This document shows positions 32,472-44,838 of a DNA stretch of 64,000 nucleotides, one piece after another. The position numbers were made by a program, and so were the translations under genes. Numbering within the stretch: the first letter of the stretch is position 1; every line of letters starts with the position of its first letter. The DNA lies in NCBI GenBank assembly GCA_033977485.1, contig CM066984.1, forward strand, positions 44,337,100-44,401,099, given 5' to 3'. Below the pieces are notes generated by a model. It was given only the letters and a program-made list of their open reading frames with translations, was not told the origin of the DNA and did not search any database. Source of the DNA: Hydrangea macrophylla (taxonomy: Eukaryota; Streptophyta; Magnoliopsida; Cornales; Hydrangeaceae).

Positions 32472-34569
32472 ATTATACAGAAAGTTCCCCAAGACACTAA
32501 AGTTCAAGGAAAAAATGAGTTGGGACCACTCTCTTTGTAAAGTTTTTCTGAAAAACAAGTTGAAAGTCAACCAAAGCTGCTGTGACAGAAAAATAGAATG
32601 TATGGAAGGAATTTTTGGGTCAAAATGGAGACTTTCCAAGTATTTTTAAATCAAACCAAAAACCATGGGTGTTCTTTAATGAGTTAGGAAGACTTTCCAA
32701 GTGGTCTAGTAATCATCCATTGAGTATTGAACTCAGAATGACATTTTAAATTTGAAGAACTCACTGTTTTGACAATTTTGAGAAAACAAATGTTTTGTTT
32801 CTTAAAGTCAAAATGAGGGGTTTAAGAGGGGTTTTAAAAAGGAGGTTTTGAGAGTGCAATTCCAGCACTAAATGGAGATTATAACCACTTGGAATATAAA
32901 CATCAAGCTCACGTCAGGAACTTCCAAGATTGTTGCAGAGCATTATCTCTATTTTGAAAATGACTTCAAGAATACATAGGAATGTATTGAAGTTAGAATC
33001 ATCATCTATTAAACATGTTTTTGAGGATAAGAGCTACTATCCATAAGGATTCACTCACCTCAAATATCATGTCATCATCTAGATGATGATGAACTAGTAA
33101 GCAATCAAAGGAAAATAATTAAAAAAAAAAGAAATGAGATAAGAAGAGATGAACATAGCATGAACAAGCAAGTAAATAACAATCAATAATTGATAATCAT
33201 TGAAATATTGGACTTGTAGCTTGGTGTTTTACTTATATATAGTGACTTTGGACATGGAAGTAGCTTTCTATCTCATAAATGCTCACAAAAATGGTAGTTG
33301 GATGTATTGAATGTGAAGTAAAGAGGAGAAATGAAGTAAAAACAAGGTTGGGAACTCACTTTCTTGTTGAAAATCAAAGGAGAAAGCTCTCTTTCTTTCT
33401 AATCTAACCTTATCTCTACAACTTTCTCTCTACAACTTCTATAAACTTTTCTTTTCTACCCCTCAAATGAGGAGTTAAAGGGGGTTTATTTAGGCCAATT
33501 TTTTTTTTTTGGGGGGGGGGGGGAGTTTGTGATTTAAAAAGTGCTCCTATTGGTCCCAAACATCTGTGAACACAAAACTACGTCGTTTTAGTTTTCAATT
33601 ATTCAATTTGGGGCCACAAAACAAAATTACAAAAAATGGACTTCTGGGGGAGAGTGCTATGGAGGCACTAGGCCTATGCCACGACAGCATTGGGTCAGTG
33701 CCGCTGTGGCACTGCCCCTCAGATGCCCAAATTATTCCGTTTAGGCCCCCAGAGGTTCCGGTGTTCGCAAAAAGGCCCTATTTCGTCCGAAATTCACAGA
33801 AAAGGCATACGAACTCCAAACCGAGGTTGTGATATACCGTTGGAAAGGTAATGGAGTTTAATTTTCATCAAAAAATTTTGGATGCAGGTAACTTTGGAAA
33901 GTTTTGTGGTTTTTGTGATAAAAGCCAATTTGATCGCCTTTTTCACTTTTAGAAAATCATAATAAATCCATTTCAAATCCAAAAATTATGTGCAGTATAC
34001 CATTGGAAATATATTGACCTCTAGTATCTATGAAAAATGTTTGAAAAATGATACATCGCTCTGATTTTAAATTCAACTTTTGATCAAATCGGTCAAACCA
34101 AAGACCTCTAGGAAGTTCTAGGAACCTCTGCGACCTCCCAGGAGCTGACGTTTTTGTCCAATTTGCTTTTAAAATTCGTTTTAGTATTTTTCATATGATC
34201 TAGGATGATCTCGGAACTTTCGGGCACATTCGGATGATTTTGGTCAAACTTGGTCAAACAAGTCAACGTGACCTTGTGCGAACTTCTGGGACTTCCGGGG
34301 GTCTCTGGGAGCTGACGATTTTATCTAATTTTGCTTTAAAACTCTTTTTATTACTTTTTTCTTATGATGTAGCATGTTTCCATAACTTTTGGTCCAAATC
34401 TAGGAGTGTTTGGGCTTTTAGGGTCATTTTGGTCATTTATACCACTTTCTGAGTATTTTGAGGGATAGAATTAACTTCCATGAGTCCTTTTCGAGTCTTC
34501 TTCAATCATTGTGAACCACCAAGCTATGGGTCTCCTAAATATGATAGCCAACAAAATGAGGTGTCTACA
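32472..34569 (-). repeat. Ogre-like LTR, truncated (copy C2)
   Basis: This segment is colinear with about 48665-50706 of the LTR at 47491-50706 and ends in the same GGTGTCTACA. Its other end is cut by the Tat LTR at 32471. A T12 run followed by G13 lies at 33499-33523, where the relative has only a short TTGGGG stretch. There is no gene. From 34570 to 34861 I see only AT-rich sequence with no recognisable feature. Confidence 0.75.
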
Positions 34570-34902
34570 ATGAGTTGTTGTGAATTTTTCCTCTATGAGT
34601 TGCTAACCATTGGCTCCGTTAGGGAAGGATGAGTTTTTATTACAAGAAGAAAAAGTTCAATGCGTAGTAATTGTTAATGGCCCATTTGAGTACTAGTAGA
34701 ATTTTTTTTTAAATTCTGTAACAAAAAGTTTTGTTTTCTTTTTATGAAAACGAAAACTAAAAACCACTTTTTTGGCTTTTGATTTCAGAAAAGAAAATGA
34801 AAATAATTATCATACGTGTATCATTGGACAAGGGAGACTCAAGCCCCCCTTGATTTTGGAAACCCTAAACCAAACTAAACCAAACCAAGCCTTGTGTCCC
34901 AA

Positions 34903-35580
34903 TCAGTTGGGGCAGGCTGTATAAATCCTCTTTCTCCACTTTGCACGATCAAGAGCTATATGCTCACTTAAATTATATATATTCATATCTTGTTGCACTA
35001 CATACTCCCAGGTTAATGTAGGTCTGGCCCTCCCTCTAACCATTCCAGACACTACAATCTTATCACTCTTTCCTACAGGTGCATCTACAGGTCTTTGTTG
35101 CACATGGACGAACCATCTAAGTCTATTCTCCCTCAACTTATCCTCAATCTGTGCCACTCCTACAGGCTCTTTAATGTACTCATTTCTAATTCTATCTCTC
35201 CTAGCCTTACCATACATCCACATTAGCATCCTCATCTTAGCTACGCTTACTTTTCTAATGTGTTGTTTCATAGTTGCCCAACATTCTATCCCATAGAGCA
35301 TAGCTGGCCTAATTGCTGTCCTATAAAATTTTACTTTCAATTTTGCTGGTATTCTCTGGTCACATAATACTCTGAAAGCACTCCTCCACTTAAGCCAGCC
35401 TACTTTAATTCTATGGGTCATGTCATCACCAATCTATCCATCTCTACTGATCATTGAACCTAGATAGCGAAAGTGTTCCCTCTTTGGACTCTACTGGTCA
35501 TCGATCTTTACTACATCATTGTCTCTACTTCCACTGGTGCTAAAATAGCATTCCATATATTCTCATCAACCAAGACAATA
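34903..35580 (-). pseudogene. RTE LINE C-terminal region
   Basis: The open stretch from 35421 to 34903 (172 residues) contains KVGWLKWRSAFRVLCDQRIP, FYRTAIRPAMLYGIECWA and RDRIRNEYIKEPVGVAQIED, then ENRLRWFVHVQQRP. These are the conserved C-terminal blocks of plant RTE elements. It ends 17 bp before the repeat tail region. The frame upstream, 35580-35425, carries stops. Confidence 0.8.
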
Positions 35581-37055
35581 TCATATGTGAACAACATACA
35601 CTATGGGACCTCATCATGAATGTGTCTAGTCAATTCATCCATAATTAGGGAAAATAAATAAGGGCTCAAGGCTAACCCTTGGTGCAGGCCTACGGTAATT
35701 GGGAATTCAATTGTTTCTCCAGCCAGTGATCTAATTGTAGTAACCACTTTTTCATACATCTCCTTAACCACGTCAATATAACCCTTGGTCACTCCCTTCT
35801 TCTCTAGCACCCACCAAATAAAATCTCTAGGCATCCTATCATAAGCTTTCTCTAAATCAATGAAAACCATAAGGAGATCTTTTTCCTTCTCTCTATACTT
35901 TTCTATTAGTCTCTTAAGTAAATAAATTGCTTCCATAGTTAATCTCCCAGGCATAAATTGAAACTGATTTTCTGACACTGATGTTGCGCCTCATAAGCGA
36001 TGCTCCATCACTCTCTCCCACAGATTCATAGTATGGTTCATCAACTTAATACCTCTATAGTTGTTGCATTGTTGTACATCTCCTTTATTCTCATATATAG
36101 GCACTAGAATGCTCTTCCACCATTCGTCGGGCATTTTCCTAGTCATTAAAATTCTATTAAATCTTTTCTAAGCCAAGATGCCCCTGCATCTCCCAAGCAT
36201 TTCCAAACCTCAATGGGGATCTCATCTGGTCCTAAGGCCTTGTTGGGATTTATCTTCTTCAAAGCAAATTCCACCTTAGACTTTCTTATTCTCTGATAGA
36301 ATATGTATTCTCTAGTTTCATCGCAACTTCCAATTTCTTCTTCAATTGTGTTATCCATATGTTTTTCATTCAGCAACTTCTCAAAATAGCTCTTTCATCT
36401 TTCCTTAATCTCTTCGTCATTCACTAATACCCTAGAGTCATCACTTTTTATACACTTAACCTGATAATGTTTCTTGCCTCCCGTTTTCTCGACTTAGCAA
36501 GCTTATAAATACATTTTTTTCCCTCTCTAGTGTCTAGTTTGGTGTAGAAGTCATTGTAGGCTTTCATTTTAGCAACTCTAACTGTCCTTTTAACCTCCTA
36601 ATTTGCACATTTATAGGTCTTGAAGTTTTCCTCACTTCTATCAGTTTACCACTTCTTAAAGCAATCCTTTTTAGGTTTTTACTGTAGCTTGTACCTCTTC
36701 ATTCCACCACCAAGTATCTTTAGATGCTAACCCCCTTCCCTTTGACTCTCCAAGAACTTTATTCGATGTTCTCGTGATGCATCCTGTCATTCTATCCCAC
36801 ATAGTATCGGTTCCATCTTCCAAATTTCAAGGTGCTTTTGTATACATTCTATCTTGAAATATTGCTAGTTTCTCGCCTTTAAGGTTCTACCACCTAGTTC
36901 GTGGGTTTATAGGGTCTTTTCTAGTATGGTGTTGTCCTTTTATATGGATATCTAAAATAGTAAGTCTATGTTGAGATGTTAAACTCTCCCTGGAATGACC
37001 TTACAGTCTTTACATGCTAGCCAGTCTACCTTTCTCACAAGGAACAAATTCACAT
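35520..37055 (-). pseudogene. RTE LINE reverse transcriptase, active site lost
   Basis: RT landmarks run from 36376: ALKKINPNKALGPDEIPIEV, then ENQFQFMPGRLTMEAIYLLK (35978), FIDLEKAYDRMPRDFIWWVL, GLHQGLALSPYLFSLIMDEL and a box read as FTYD near 35580. Relatives have FADD there, so a catalytic Asp is gone. The linker 36380-37055 is readable (GESKGRGLASKDTWWWNEEV, IYKLAKSR) but full of stops. The RT part between 35601 and 35978 is open. Confidence 0.8.
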
Positions 37056-37196
37056 TTATACAAGCCCACTGTAATTGAAGATTAGTTGTTTCTTATGTTA
37101 TTGTTCTTCTCTCTTTGTCTCTCTCCCCTCTCCCAGGTTAGTTGTTCATATCATAATCATAGCTGTATCATGTCTTAAACATACTTAACACTTATA

Positions 37197-37245
<49 letters not shown>

Positions 37246-39290
37246 ACGCGCGTATACACCACTTTATGAACAGTTTGTATAAACAAGTGCCTTTCTCGAT
37301 GAAATGTTTTATAGATTCTAAGGGTTATTTGGTGGACAGGGATGGATTTGATTACATGAAAATATCATTTCTAAGAGATATTAAAACTCAACAAAGAAGT
37401 TTGAGGTTTGTTTTTTACCCTACCATTATAAATAACAAATTGCAACTTTTATTTCAATTTTGTCCCTACTGATTGAGTGGCATATGCAGAGACTATTCAA
37501 AGACTACCGATGCCATAAATTTGGTTAATTCTGGTTATCGCATTTTAGTAGAAGGTATTGACTGCTCTTGATGTGAATTTTGATTGGTTGCGTTCTTTGT
37601 TTTGATTTATTTATCATCCTTATTTTGGTACTCTTAGGGGCAATTAACCCAGACTACAATATAATTTTCATGGTCCCACATGCCCTTCTACTGGTTTTTG
37701 TTTTTTTTGTTTTCATAAGGTTGCCTATGGGGTATGCTGAAATGCCAGATTCACAAAATAGATTATACATTCACAGATTAACACTGCTTCTCACTCTATT
37801 TAATTCTTGTTTTATGGAAGTCTTCATTGGAGCTTGGTGATTCACTGGGACTTCAATCAGGACCAACTATACTTCATCTGGATCCCAGCTTAGTGATTCA
37901 CTGGGACTCCACTGTAGTATATCAATTTTCAATAACATAAAATGCTGTGGAAGCCTTTCCAACCAAACATCCTTAGAATATGCGATATATTTGGCTCTTG
38001 TAGCAGTTTTTTTTTGAGTTCTTATTAATTGGCATGTAAATTCATCTACTTGGATTTTAAAGGATGATGTGTAATTGGAGTTTATTATTTTCGTTCATGT
38101 GTTGGAAAGTTTAATAGTTGTATTATTTAGTTGTATTTGGAAAAAGGCACTTCATTGATTTTTTCCAATATTGGTGCTTAGCTTTCTTGTTGCACCTCTA
38201 TTTGGGTGCAAATAAAACAACTAGAGTCATATTAGTTGATTTTGTATTGTACATGTAAAATCTGTAAGCTTGTATATGAAATGATTGATTGCTATAATGG
38301 CTAAAGAAAACAATTATATGTGTGTATTTAACATATAATTTCAGCCCTTAAATAAAACTGAATTTAAGCGTCTGAATGTTTTGCTGAATTTTTTTTTTTA
38401 TTTGATTTGCAGCTTCGACAATGGTACTTTTTGACAATGGGTATGTCGTCTTCTCTTTCCTGGAATTTCTAAGGAATCAACTTATTCTCTTTTCTTTGAC
38501 TTTTGAGGAATCAAACAATCCTTCAGTTTCAATGTGATTGGAGTTGCAATGTGATTGCTTTTATTTAATGATACTTTTATTTGTTAAAATGATTTCTTAC
38601 ATTCATGAACCCTATCTTAGAACCTTGCTTTGCTCTCCAAATTGTTCTCTTTACATTGCAAAAAATGGTTTGTGTTTTATATTGCAAAATTTGGTTTATG
38701 CCCTTCAATTTTGGTTTATGCTCTTTACATTGCCAACTTTGCTTTATTCAAATTTGTATGGGTTTGTATGAAACTCAAATCGTGACTTATGAGTACCCCA
38801 ACTCTAACAACCATGCTTATAACAATAAATTCTCTTGATGTGAGTATTTGATTGTTGCTATTTACTCCAAACTGATATTGTTATTGCATTAAACTCATTT
38901 TTTTGGGTAGTAGAGTACATGCTTTGTGGACAATTCTCAAAGTTTTTGTTAATTTTGAGCTGTTAGTTATATGTTTCACATTTTCTTCCTAACCAACTCT
39001 AGGATAGGGTATTAGGAAGCCAATTAGTTGCTAACAAGTTCTTGAAGACTATAGCATTTGAATGTCGGTACAAATACATGTAATTACAGGAGTACTCCTT
39101 GACATCATTGTCCATGATAATACTATCCAATTCTTCATTTTCACCTCACGAGGCAGTCTGGCAGACCTCCATAATATTTTTTTTTTGTTTTTGCATAAAG
39201 CAATTCAGATATGAGTTTGAATCTTTAGCTAATTTTGGGAATTCTTTTCGTAGGCAGTCTAATGGAAGACAATGTCAGATTTAATATACG
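37056..39290. other. Unassigned AT-rich stretch
   Basis: No domain is recognised in these 2.2 kb. There is a CA microsatellite (37201-37240), several pyrimidine tracts followed by AG that could be splice acceptors (for example TTTGATTTGCAG near 38412, followed 29 bp later by GTATGT), and short open frames without coding character. It could be the interior of the CACTA element that ends at 39671, or host intron sequence. Confidence 0.4.
37201..37240. repeat. CA microsatellite
   Basis: Twenty perfect CA units, followed by TACACACGCGCG. Confidence 0.95.
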
Positions 39291-39671
39291 CATGTGGAAG
39301 ACGATGTATTCTGGCATGCCAGATTTAATATTTTTTTTAAACTGAAGACCAAACTGGCACGGTTTTTAGCAGTGCCAAAAGTGTGCCAGATTAGCATACC
39401 AAAATTATGCAACATATCGTGCAAAAAAGTGGCCACATGTGTCTTACAATTTTGAAATTCTGGAATGGTTTTAAATAATGCCCAAAAAGCATGCCAGATT
39501 CGTGAATCTGGCACCCTTTGACTAAAAACTGGCACGGTTTTAAATTGTGCCAAAAAATTTGACTCCTCAATATTTGGCACTATTTTAAACCGTGTCAAAA
39601 AATTTGGCTCCCTGATATTTGGCACTGTTTAAAACTGTGCCAGATGCCAGTTTGCAGTTTTTGGTGTAGTG
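39290..39671 (+). mobile_element. CACTA-type transposon terminus
   Basis: The segment ends TTGCAGTTTTTGGTGTAGTG at 39671. Its complement starts CACTACACCAAAAACTGCAA, a typical plant CACTA terminal inverted repeat. The adjoining 380 bp hold four 23-bp imperfect palindromes of the form TGGCACNGTTTTAAANNGTGCC, as expected of subterminal transposase-binding repeats. The opposite end was not found. TAC at 39672 is a possible 3-bp target duplication. No transposase is recognisable. Confidence 0.65.
39355..39642. repeat. Subterminal 23-bp palindromes
   Basis: Palindromic units occupy 39355-39377, 39530-39552, 39575-39597 and 39620-39642. The last three start exactly 45 bp apart. A further palindrome, TGCCAGATTCGTGAATCTGG, lies at 39492. 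From 39672 to 40067 no feature is seen except an A-run near 40049. Confidence 0.8.
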
Positions 39672-40067
39672 TACAGGGACTAGGAGTTTAGTTTTCTTTT
39701 TGCTCTTTCATTTGAAAAAGGCTGCAATTTTTTATTATTACTTTGGTTGTTATTTATTTGAAGTTTCAATTACATGGCCTAACCTTTTTCAAAGGGTTAC
39801 CATTTGGGAGTTTCATTAGTGGATCCAACAGATCCATTCACAGAATGCTCTTAGCTTGAAAACTTGAATCGATACTGTTAGTCTAATCAACCGTGAAACC
39901 CTATAGCAGTAGAATTTGTTTCTTGCTTCATTTGGAAAAGGTGTGCATATTAACTTGTATTGTTTATGTGGTTACATGTTCTAGTCTACATATTCTATAT
40001 TAATCAATTCCTTCTTATGTACTAGAACTGTTATGGTATTTTTTAGCCAAAAAAAAAAAGAACAGTT

Positions 40068-41198
40068 TGTTTGCTTGTTAGTTTGTGCGGGCGTGCCAGA
40101 GCCAAACAAGCTCAGTGTGTGCAAACTAATTTCCTAAATCGCTTGTGTGAGTGATACACGAGCTTATTGAATCAAACTTCTAACAGTGCGATTGTGTAAG
40201 GTGAGTAGGAAAGTACGCTCACCAAAGATTCTATGGCAGTACTAAAGCGCACAAGCCAATTAGTACAGAGTTTACCAGATAAACAATCACAAACAAAATT
40301 AAACAAACATCTACAAAGAAAATTTATTAAATCTGTTTGGAAACAATAACAAAGACGCAGAAAGAATCAGAACAGGCTCTGATTGTTCAATAGAGAATGA
40401 AAGCAATAGCAGAAGGGACAAACCTATTTGCTATGGGTGCAAAGTAGCAAGAAGCATGGGTTGAATGCCTTGAATGCTGTGTGTATTGTGTGTGCTATTT
40501 TTAAGAATGACGCGGAGTCCTTTGCATGGTTGGCCAGCCTTTGTATTTATAGCAGCCTTTAGGAAATTCTAATATGGCAAGGTGTCCTTGAATTGTGCCC
40601 CAAGCAAGATATAGCAGAAGCCTTCCTAAACTCAACTCTTTCCTTATCTTTATCATGATTGCAACAATCTCCAATATTCTTGGGATTGACTCTCCATCGC
40701 CAGCTGGATACACTCAGACCCATTCCTAAAAGGCCTCTGCTTCCTTAATTTCAAGACGACAGCTACCGTGATAGCCAAGGACGAAACTGCTAAATTAGCC
40801 TAACCATCAGGCTTGCATGGCCATGAACCATGCACCATGAACCATGCCTTCTTTTTCATCGGTCTGTCTGCCCTGCCACCTGTCATGCTTTCTGAAATGT
40901 ATGAACCCAATAACTATATGCCTACTTCTTATTAGTTGGGCTTGAACTCCGATGGTTACCGATATCCCCAAATGTGGTGTCCGATCGCTGGGTTTCTGAC
41001 CTTTATCACCTATTAGGATCCAATAGGCTTGACTCTACACTTTATACTTCTAAATCACGTGATGTTTCACCTCTTGAGCTGGATAGCCCTTCACAGCCCT
41101 AGGCCGGCCAATCCCAAACATATCCTGGGCTAGCCCGATCCAAGCCCATTCTAATGCACCCAGGCTAAAAACTCTTTGGCAGTTTTTGGGTGCAAACA
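40068..41198 (-). repeat. Tat-family 3' LTR (copy B)
   Basis: This 1131-bp unit has perfect TGTTTGC/GCAAACA ends and is homologous to 31252-32471 in the same orientation. A minus-strand TATA box (TATAAATA) is at 40544-40551. The purine/T-rich CCTTTGGGTGGCAAT next to its start on the minus strand (41199-41213) is a plausible polypurine tract. No gene is present. Confidence 0.8.
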
Positions 41199-41340
41199 AT
41201 TGCCACCCAAAGGTCATTTCAAACGTCCTGCCTTGATTGATATGATGTTTTAAATTTGAAAACTGCCACGTGTCTGTTATACAGGGTCTGTCAGATCTCG
41301 GGAAACCCACCAGTCACACCCCATTAAATGCTGAAAAATG

Positions 41341-41348
41341 TATAAAAT
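41341..41348 (+). promoter_or_regulatory. TATA box for the antisense gene
   Basis: TATAAAAT lies 155 bp upstream of the ATG at 41496 and is followed by a CT-rich leader (41390-41455). It is on the strand opposite to the element's own transcription, just inside the 3' LTR. Confidence 0.5.
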
Positions 41349-41495
41349 GATAAAATTCAAAAAACCACTTCACTTTTCTAAATCACTTCATCTTCCTCTC
41401 TCTCTATTTCCCTCTCTCTCTAGAACAACAATCCAGAGCCTCTCTCTCTATCCTCCATTCTTTTTGGCGAGCAGCTTCCTTCACCACCTACTGAA

Positions 41496-42607
41496 ATGGC
41501 TCCCAAGGTTGCCTCGACCGCCTCATCCAAAGCCAATAAAACATTTTTGGATGCTCCACCTCCACAAAACTGGTATAGGGAGGTCCATCAACTGGCCAAA
41601 ACCTAGGTCTCCGCCATTTCCACTGATTGTTTCACCAACTACTACACATTTGATGGTTCATCGGCGGTGCCTTGCCTGGGTACAGTATTTCATGGTGACC
41701 CCCCTGCTGTCTTCAACCCTCACTTTTCCCTAATGGCCAATAAATCGTTCCTCCAACCTCCATCCTACTAAAGCAAGGTACGGACTACCACCCATCCGAT
41801 TAGGGGTTGGCCTACACCTGCTGCAAACTAGGACAAATGGGTTATAAGGGTTTTGGCCTCAAAGGCTAAGCTTTGGAAACGGATAGGCATCTATGATGCC
41901 GTTATAAGGTCAGTCGATCTAAACTAGAAATAGACCGATCTCTCTTCTTCTCTGCTCTTCTCTTCTGGTCCCCTTCCTGTAATGGATTTTTATTTCGCTG
42001 TGGTCCGATGGGACCAACCGTCAAGGATATAAACTACTAGATCAGGCTTCACCCGCATGGCTAGGAAATCATTCCAAGTCTTGATGTTGGACCGACCAGC
42101 TTTTCTTACCCCCAACAAGAGTTTGTTAGAGATGGGGCCATGTCTTATAAGCCTATCACTACTATGGGGGTTTCATGGATGCTTTTATGGGTAAGGAGGG
42201 GACACCCGTGTCCAATGCTAAACATACCACCTTTCTCATTTATTGGCTGAACAACTATCTCTTCAGTTTGGCTAGCCAGGCCATAACAAAAGAATACACC
42301 ACTTTGGCCTTGGCCTTAATGGTTGGCAAACCTTTGGCTTTGGCCACTCTTGTCTAGGCACACTTGGTCTAAGGTGTGACCGATTTTGTTTATTTGGGCT
42401 TCAGTTCTGATGGAAGCCCAATTTGGATACTCCAGCTCTGGCTATATTCTTATTTCCCAGAATTCCAGCCCGCTACCCGTCAACTAGCTGACATTCCAAT
42501 TTTTGCTGTCCATTATATGGACGTTGCTCCTTCCTCTCATACTTTTGAGAAATGTTTTAGCTTCTTCTATGAAGGATGCTCTCCTTGGGCTATCCTTTTC
42601 TTTACCC

Positions 42608-42666
<59 letters not shown>

Positions 42667-44811
42667 AATTTTGTTCTTTCCTTCACTCTCCAATAACCCT
42701 ACTAATTGGGGTCGAGGCCCTCAAATCACTTATAACGAGGTCTTCTCTAGCTACTTAGTGGCTAGAGACGTCATATTCAGCATGAGCGTCCCTTCAAGCA
42801 ACAAGAAGTATGGGGCAAAATATTACTTTGCTCCTCTCTATGCCTATCAGTTTGGGATATCATAGTTGTTCCTTATCCCACCAGCCATTACTATAAATGT
42901 GGACTAGGTAGAGCGGGGCCTAATTGTGAATGACGAATAAGTGAAGAAAATAAAGGAACGATCAGACAGGTTAAAAGCGGCATTCACTTTCAAGCCCCTC
43001 TCAGCCCGATCAATTATTTTAGAAGAATTTGAGAAGTGGTGGTTTGATCGGACCACCTAAATATTCCAGAGCACCGCTTCTAAAGTACTGCTTCAATTTG
43101 CTATATCATTGGCCACCAAGGCTAATGAACCCATAACTGCACCAGTTGTAGCACATAAAAAACAAAAAAAGCAAGAGACCGTCCCCCACGAAGACAGTGG
43201 GCAAAGGGCCTACAAAAAAGAAAAAAACTGCACATCTGTCTGCTCAGGTACTCTACCTTCCTGTCCCTTGTGTGCTTTCCGATAATTCCTATTTCTCATT
43301 CTAACACTTTGGTTTCATTTTAGCTGAGAGATGAGGATTCTGAAGAAGAAACATTGCCAGCCCAACAAACCTCTCAAACACCAATAGCTCTACTCTCAAC
43401 CGCCCGATAGTGAGTTGTACTACCTCTTCTTCGGGTTCCTATACTTTCTGAATGGGCTGAGGCCATGCTAGAATAGGTCAGTAAAAGAGGACCGATTCTG
43501 ATCTAAGTTATTCCACCCCTGACTCCCTCAGACGAAGATGACAATGGTTACTTTACTGGAGGGTTTGTACTAAAATAAGTGATTCTTTCCTCCAGTAGTG
43601 AAGACTTGGCTGGAGACGACGCTAACCTAGATACAACTAAGAGTAGAACCAACCTATCTATTGAGCAAGCGCTGGGATGGGCTGGTGAAGGCAATATGAC
43701 TGATCGGCCTAACCTCACTACAGTGACAGAGTCAGTCCAGGAGGATATGGAAGGGAATGTTGTGGCCGATATCCAGGCTTTTCCTCATCTAGAGGAATCG
43801 ACCCCAAGTGGTGAAGACCGAGCTCTAGAAATAGATTCGATTACTGAAGCAGATGTCCCACCCAGCTCAAGCATGGGTGTTGGCATTCTGGTAGAAGAAA
43901 CTGCTATGGCCCCTCCTTCTGAGCCATATGAACAACCACTCCAAGTTTTGGTCCCTCTAGTCCCTCAGCCCAGTAGTGAGAATGTTGCGCATCACAAGAT
44001 ATAACAGCCTCTACATTGTTACATGCCTAGGTAATTTGCTTTATGTTCGTTCTTTCAGGTTCTTTGTATGGTTTCCAACTACTAACTTGTGTTTTTGGCT
44101 TCCTCTGTGTAGGTAGTTCCCTTGGGTCCAGAACCATTCATTCCCTTTGATGACTTCTTCACCCATAATCTGGATTTGGGGGCATTTGATCTGGGAACCT
44201 TTGAGTCCAAAGCCGCAACACCCTCAAGCCTTCAATGGTCCAAAGACGTTCTTCTTGGGCTGGGTAATCATGACCTGACTGGGCTACCATATCCTGTCAA
44301 AGTTGATAACACTCTAAGTGCCTTCTTGCTGATTGCTCACTCTTAGTCGGGCAACTTTTTGTAATGCAGGAGATCCAAGAATGAATGACGGGCTGCCTTG
44401 CTCTAGCGTAATCAACCAGTATAACTCAAACCGAGGCTTATCTTTCCTCTAGGGTAAAGGCGGTCAAAATTCCTTAAGGCAATCAAATTCCTGAAGGCTG
44501 CCAAAGCTAATTATGAAGTCGGCAAAAAGAAGCAGGCAGAAGTAATAGCGGAGGATGCTTGGCTTCAAACCACTATTACCACGCTTACGGCTCAATTGCA
44601 GAAGCTGGAAGCTGAGGTGGTAACTAATGACGCTTCCCTGGCCTAGGTTGATGCAGCCTTGGCAATAATCGGAGAGGATGCCAAAGAATGCAATGACCAA
44701 CTCTAAGTTAACCTTCCCATTTCTCGGACTTGGTCTCTAAAACATCGCAAAGCCCAGCAGGGTCGGGCATGAGCAGAAAGAGAGAAGCTTAGGAACTTTG
44801 AATCTGCCTAG
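41496..44811 (+). pseudogene. Antisense ORF with plant mobile domain, intron-containing
   Basis: The frame starts MAPKVASTASSKANKTF at 41496. The central part resembles the plant mobile domain (PMD), with LWKRIGIYDAVIRS, DFYFAVVRW, FLIYWLNNYLFSL, TKEYTTLALALMVGKPLALA and GSPIWILQLWLYSYFPEF. A CT microsatellite inside it encodes a Ser-Leu run. After PLSARSIILEEFEKWWFD comes a Lys-rich segment, a 76-bp intron (43248-43323), an acidic P/S/T-rich exon, a second short intron (about 44031-44112) and a coiled-coil-like end (KAAKANYEVGKKKQAEVIAE). Stops (for example near 41607 and 41760) and frame changes show it is no longer functional. It lies antisense between integrase and the 3' LTR. PMD ORFs in this position are known from Tat elements; their role is unknown. 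Confidence 0.7.
42612..42664. repeat. CT microsatellite within the PMD ORF
   Basis: About 26 CT units sit inside the reading frame of the antisense gene and account for the repeated Ser-Leu translation. Confidence 0.95.
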
Positions 44812-44838
44812 GGGCCGATTTTTGACCTCTGTACATGC

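Larger units (their letters stand above)
34862..37055 (-). mobile_element. RTE-clade LINE, 5' truncated
   Basis: The minus strand reads a plant RTE-type non-LTR retrotransposon. It has the end of the endonuclease region (LFLVRKVDWLACKDCKVIPG, near 37050), the endonuclease-RT linker, the RT and the C-terminal domain, then a 3' tail of TTGGTTTAG-like repeats at about 34862-34886. The 5' part of the endonuclease is missing, the usual result of incomplete target-primed reverse transcription. Target duplications were not identified. Confidence 0.85.

Noticed and set aside
37266..37472. Possible host gene exon (68 codons)
   Set aside because: There is no recognisable motif, splice context or homologous domain; coding character is too weak to report.
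42484..42865. Open frames giving Ser-Leu or Arg-Glu repeats
   Set aside because: They are translations of the CT microsatellite in several frames. Only the frame continuous with the PMD motifs is kept.
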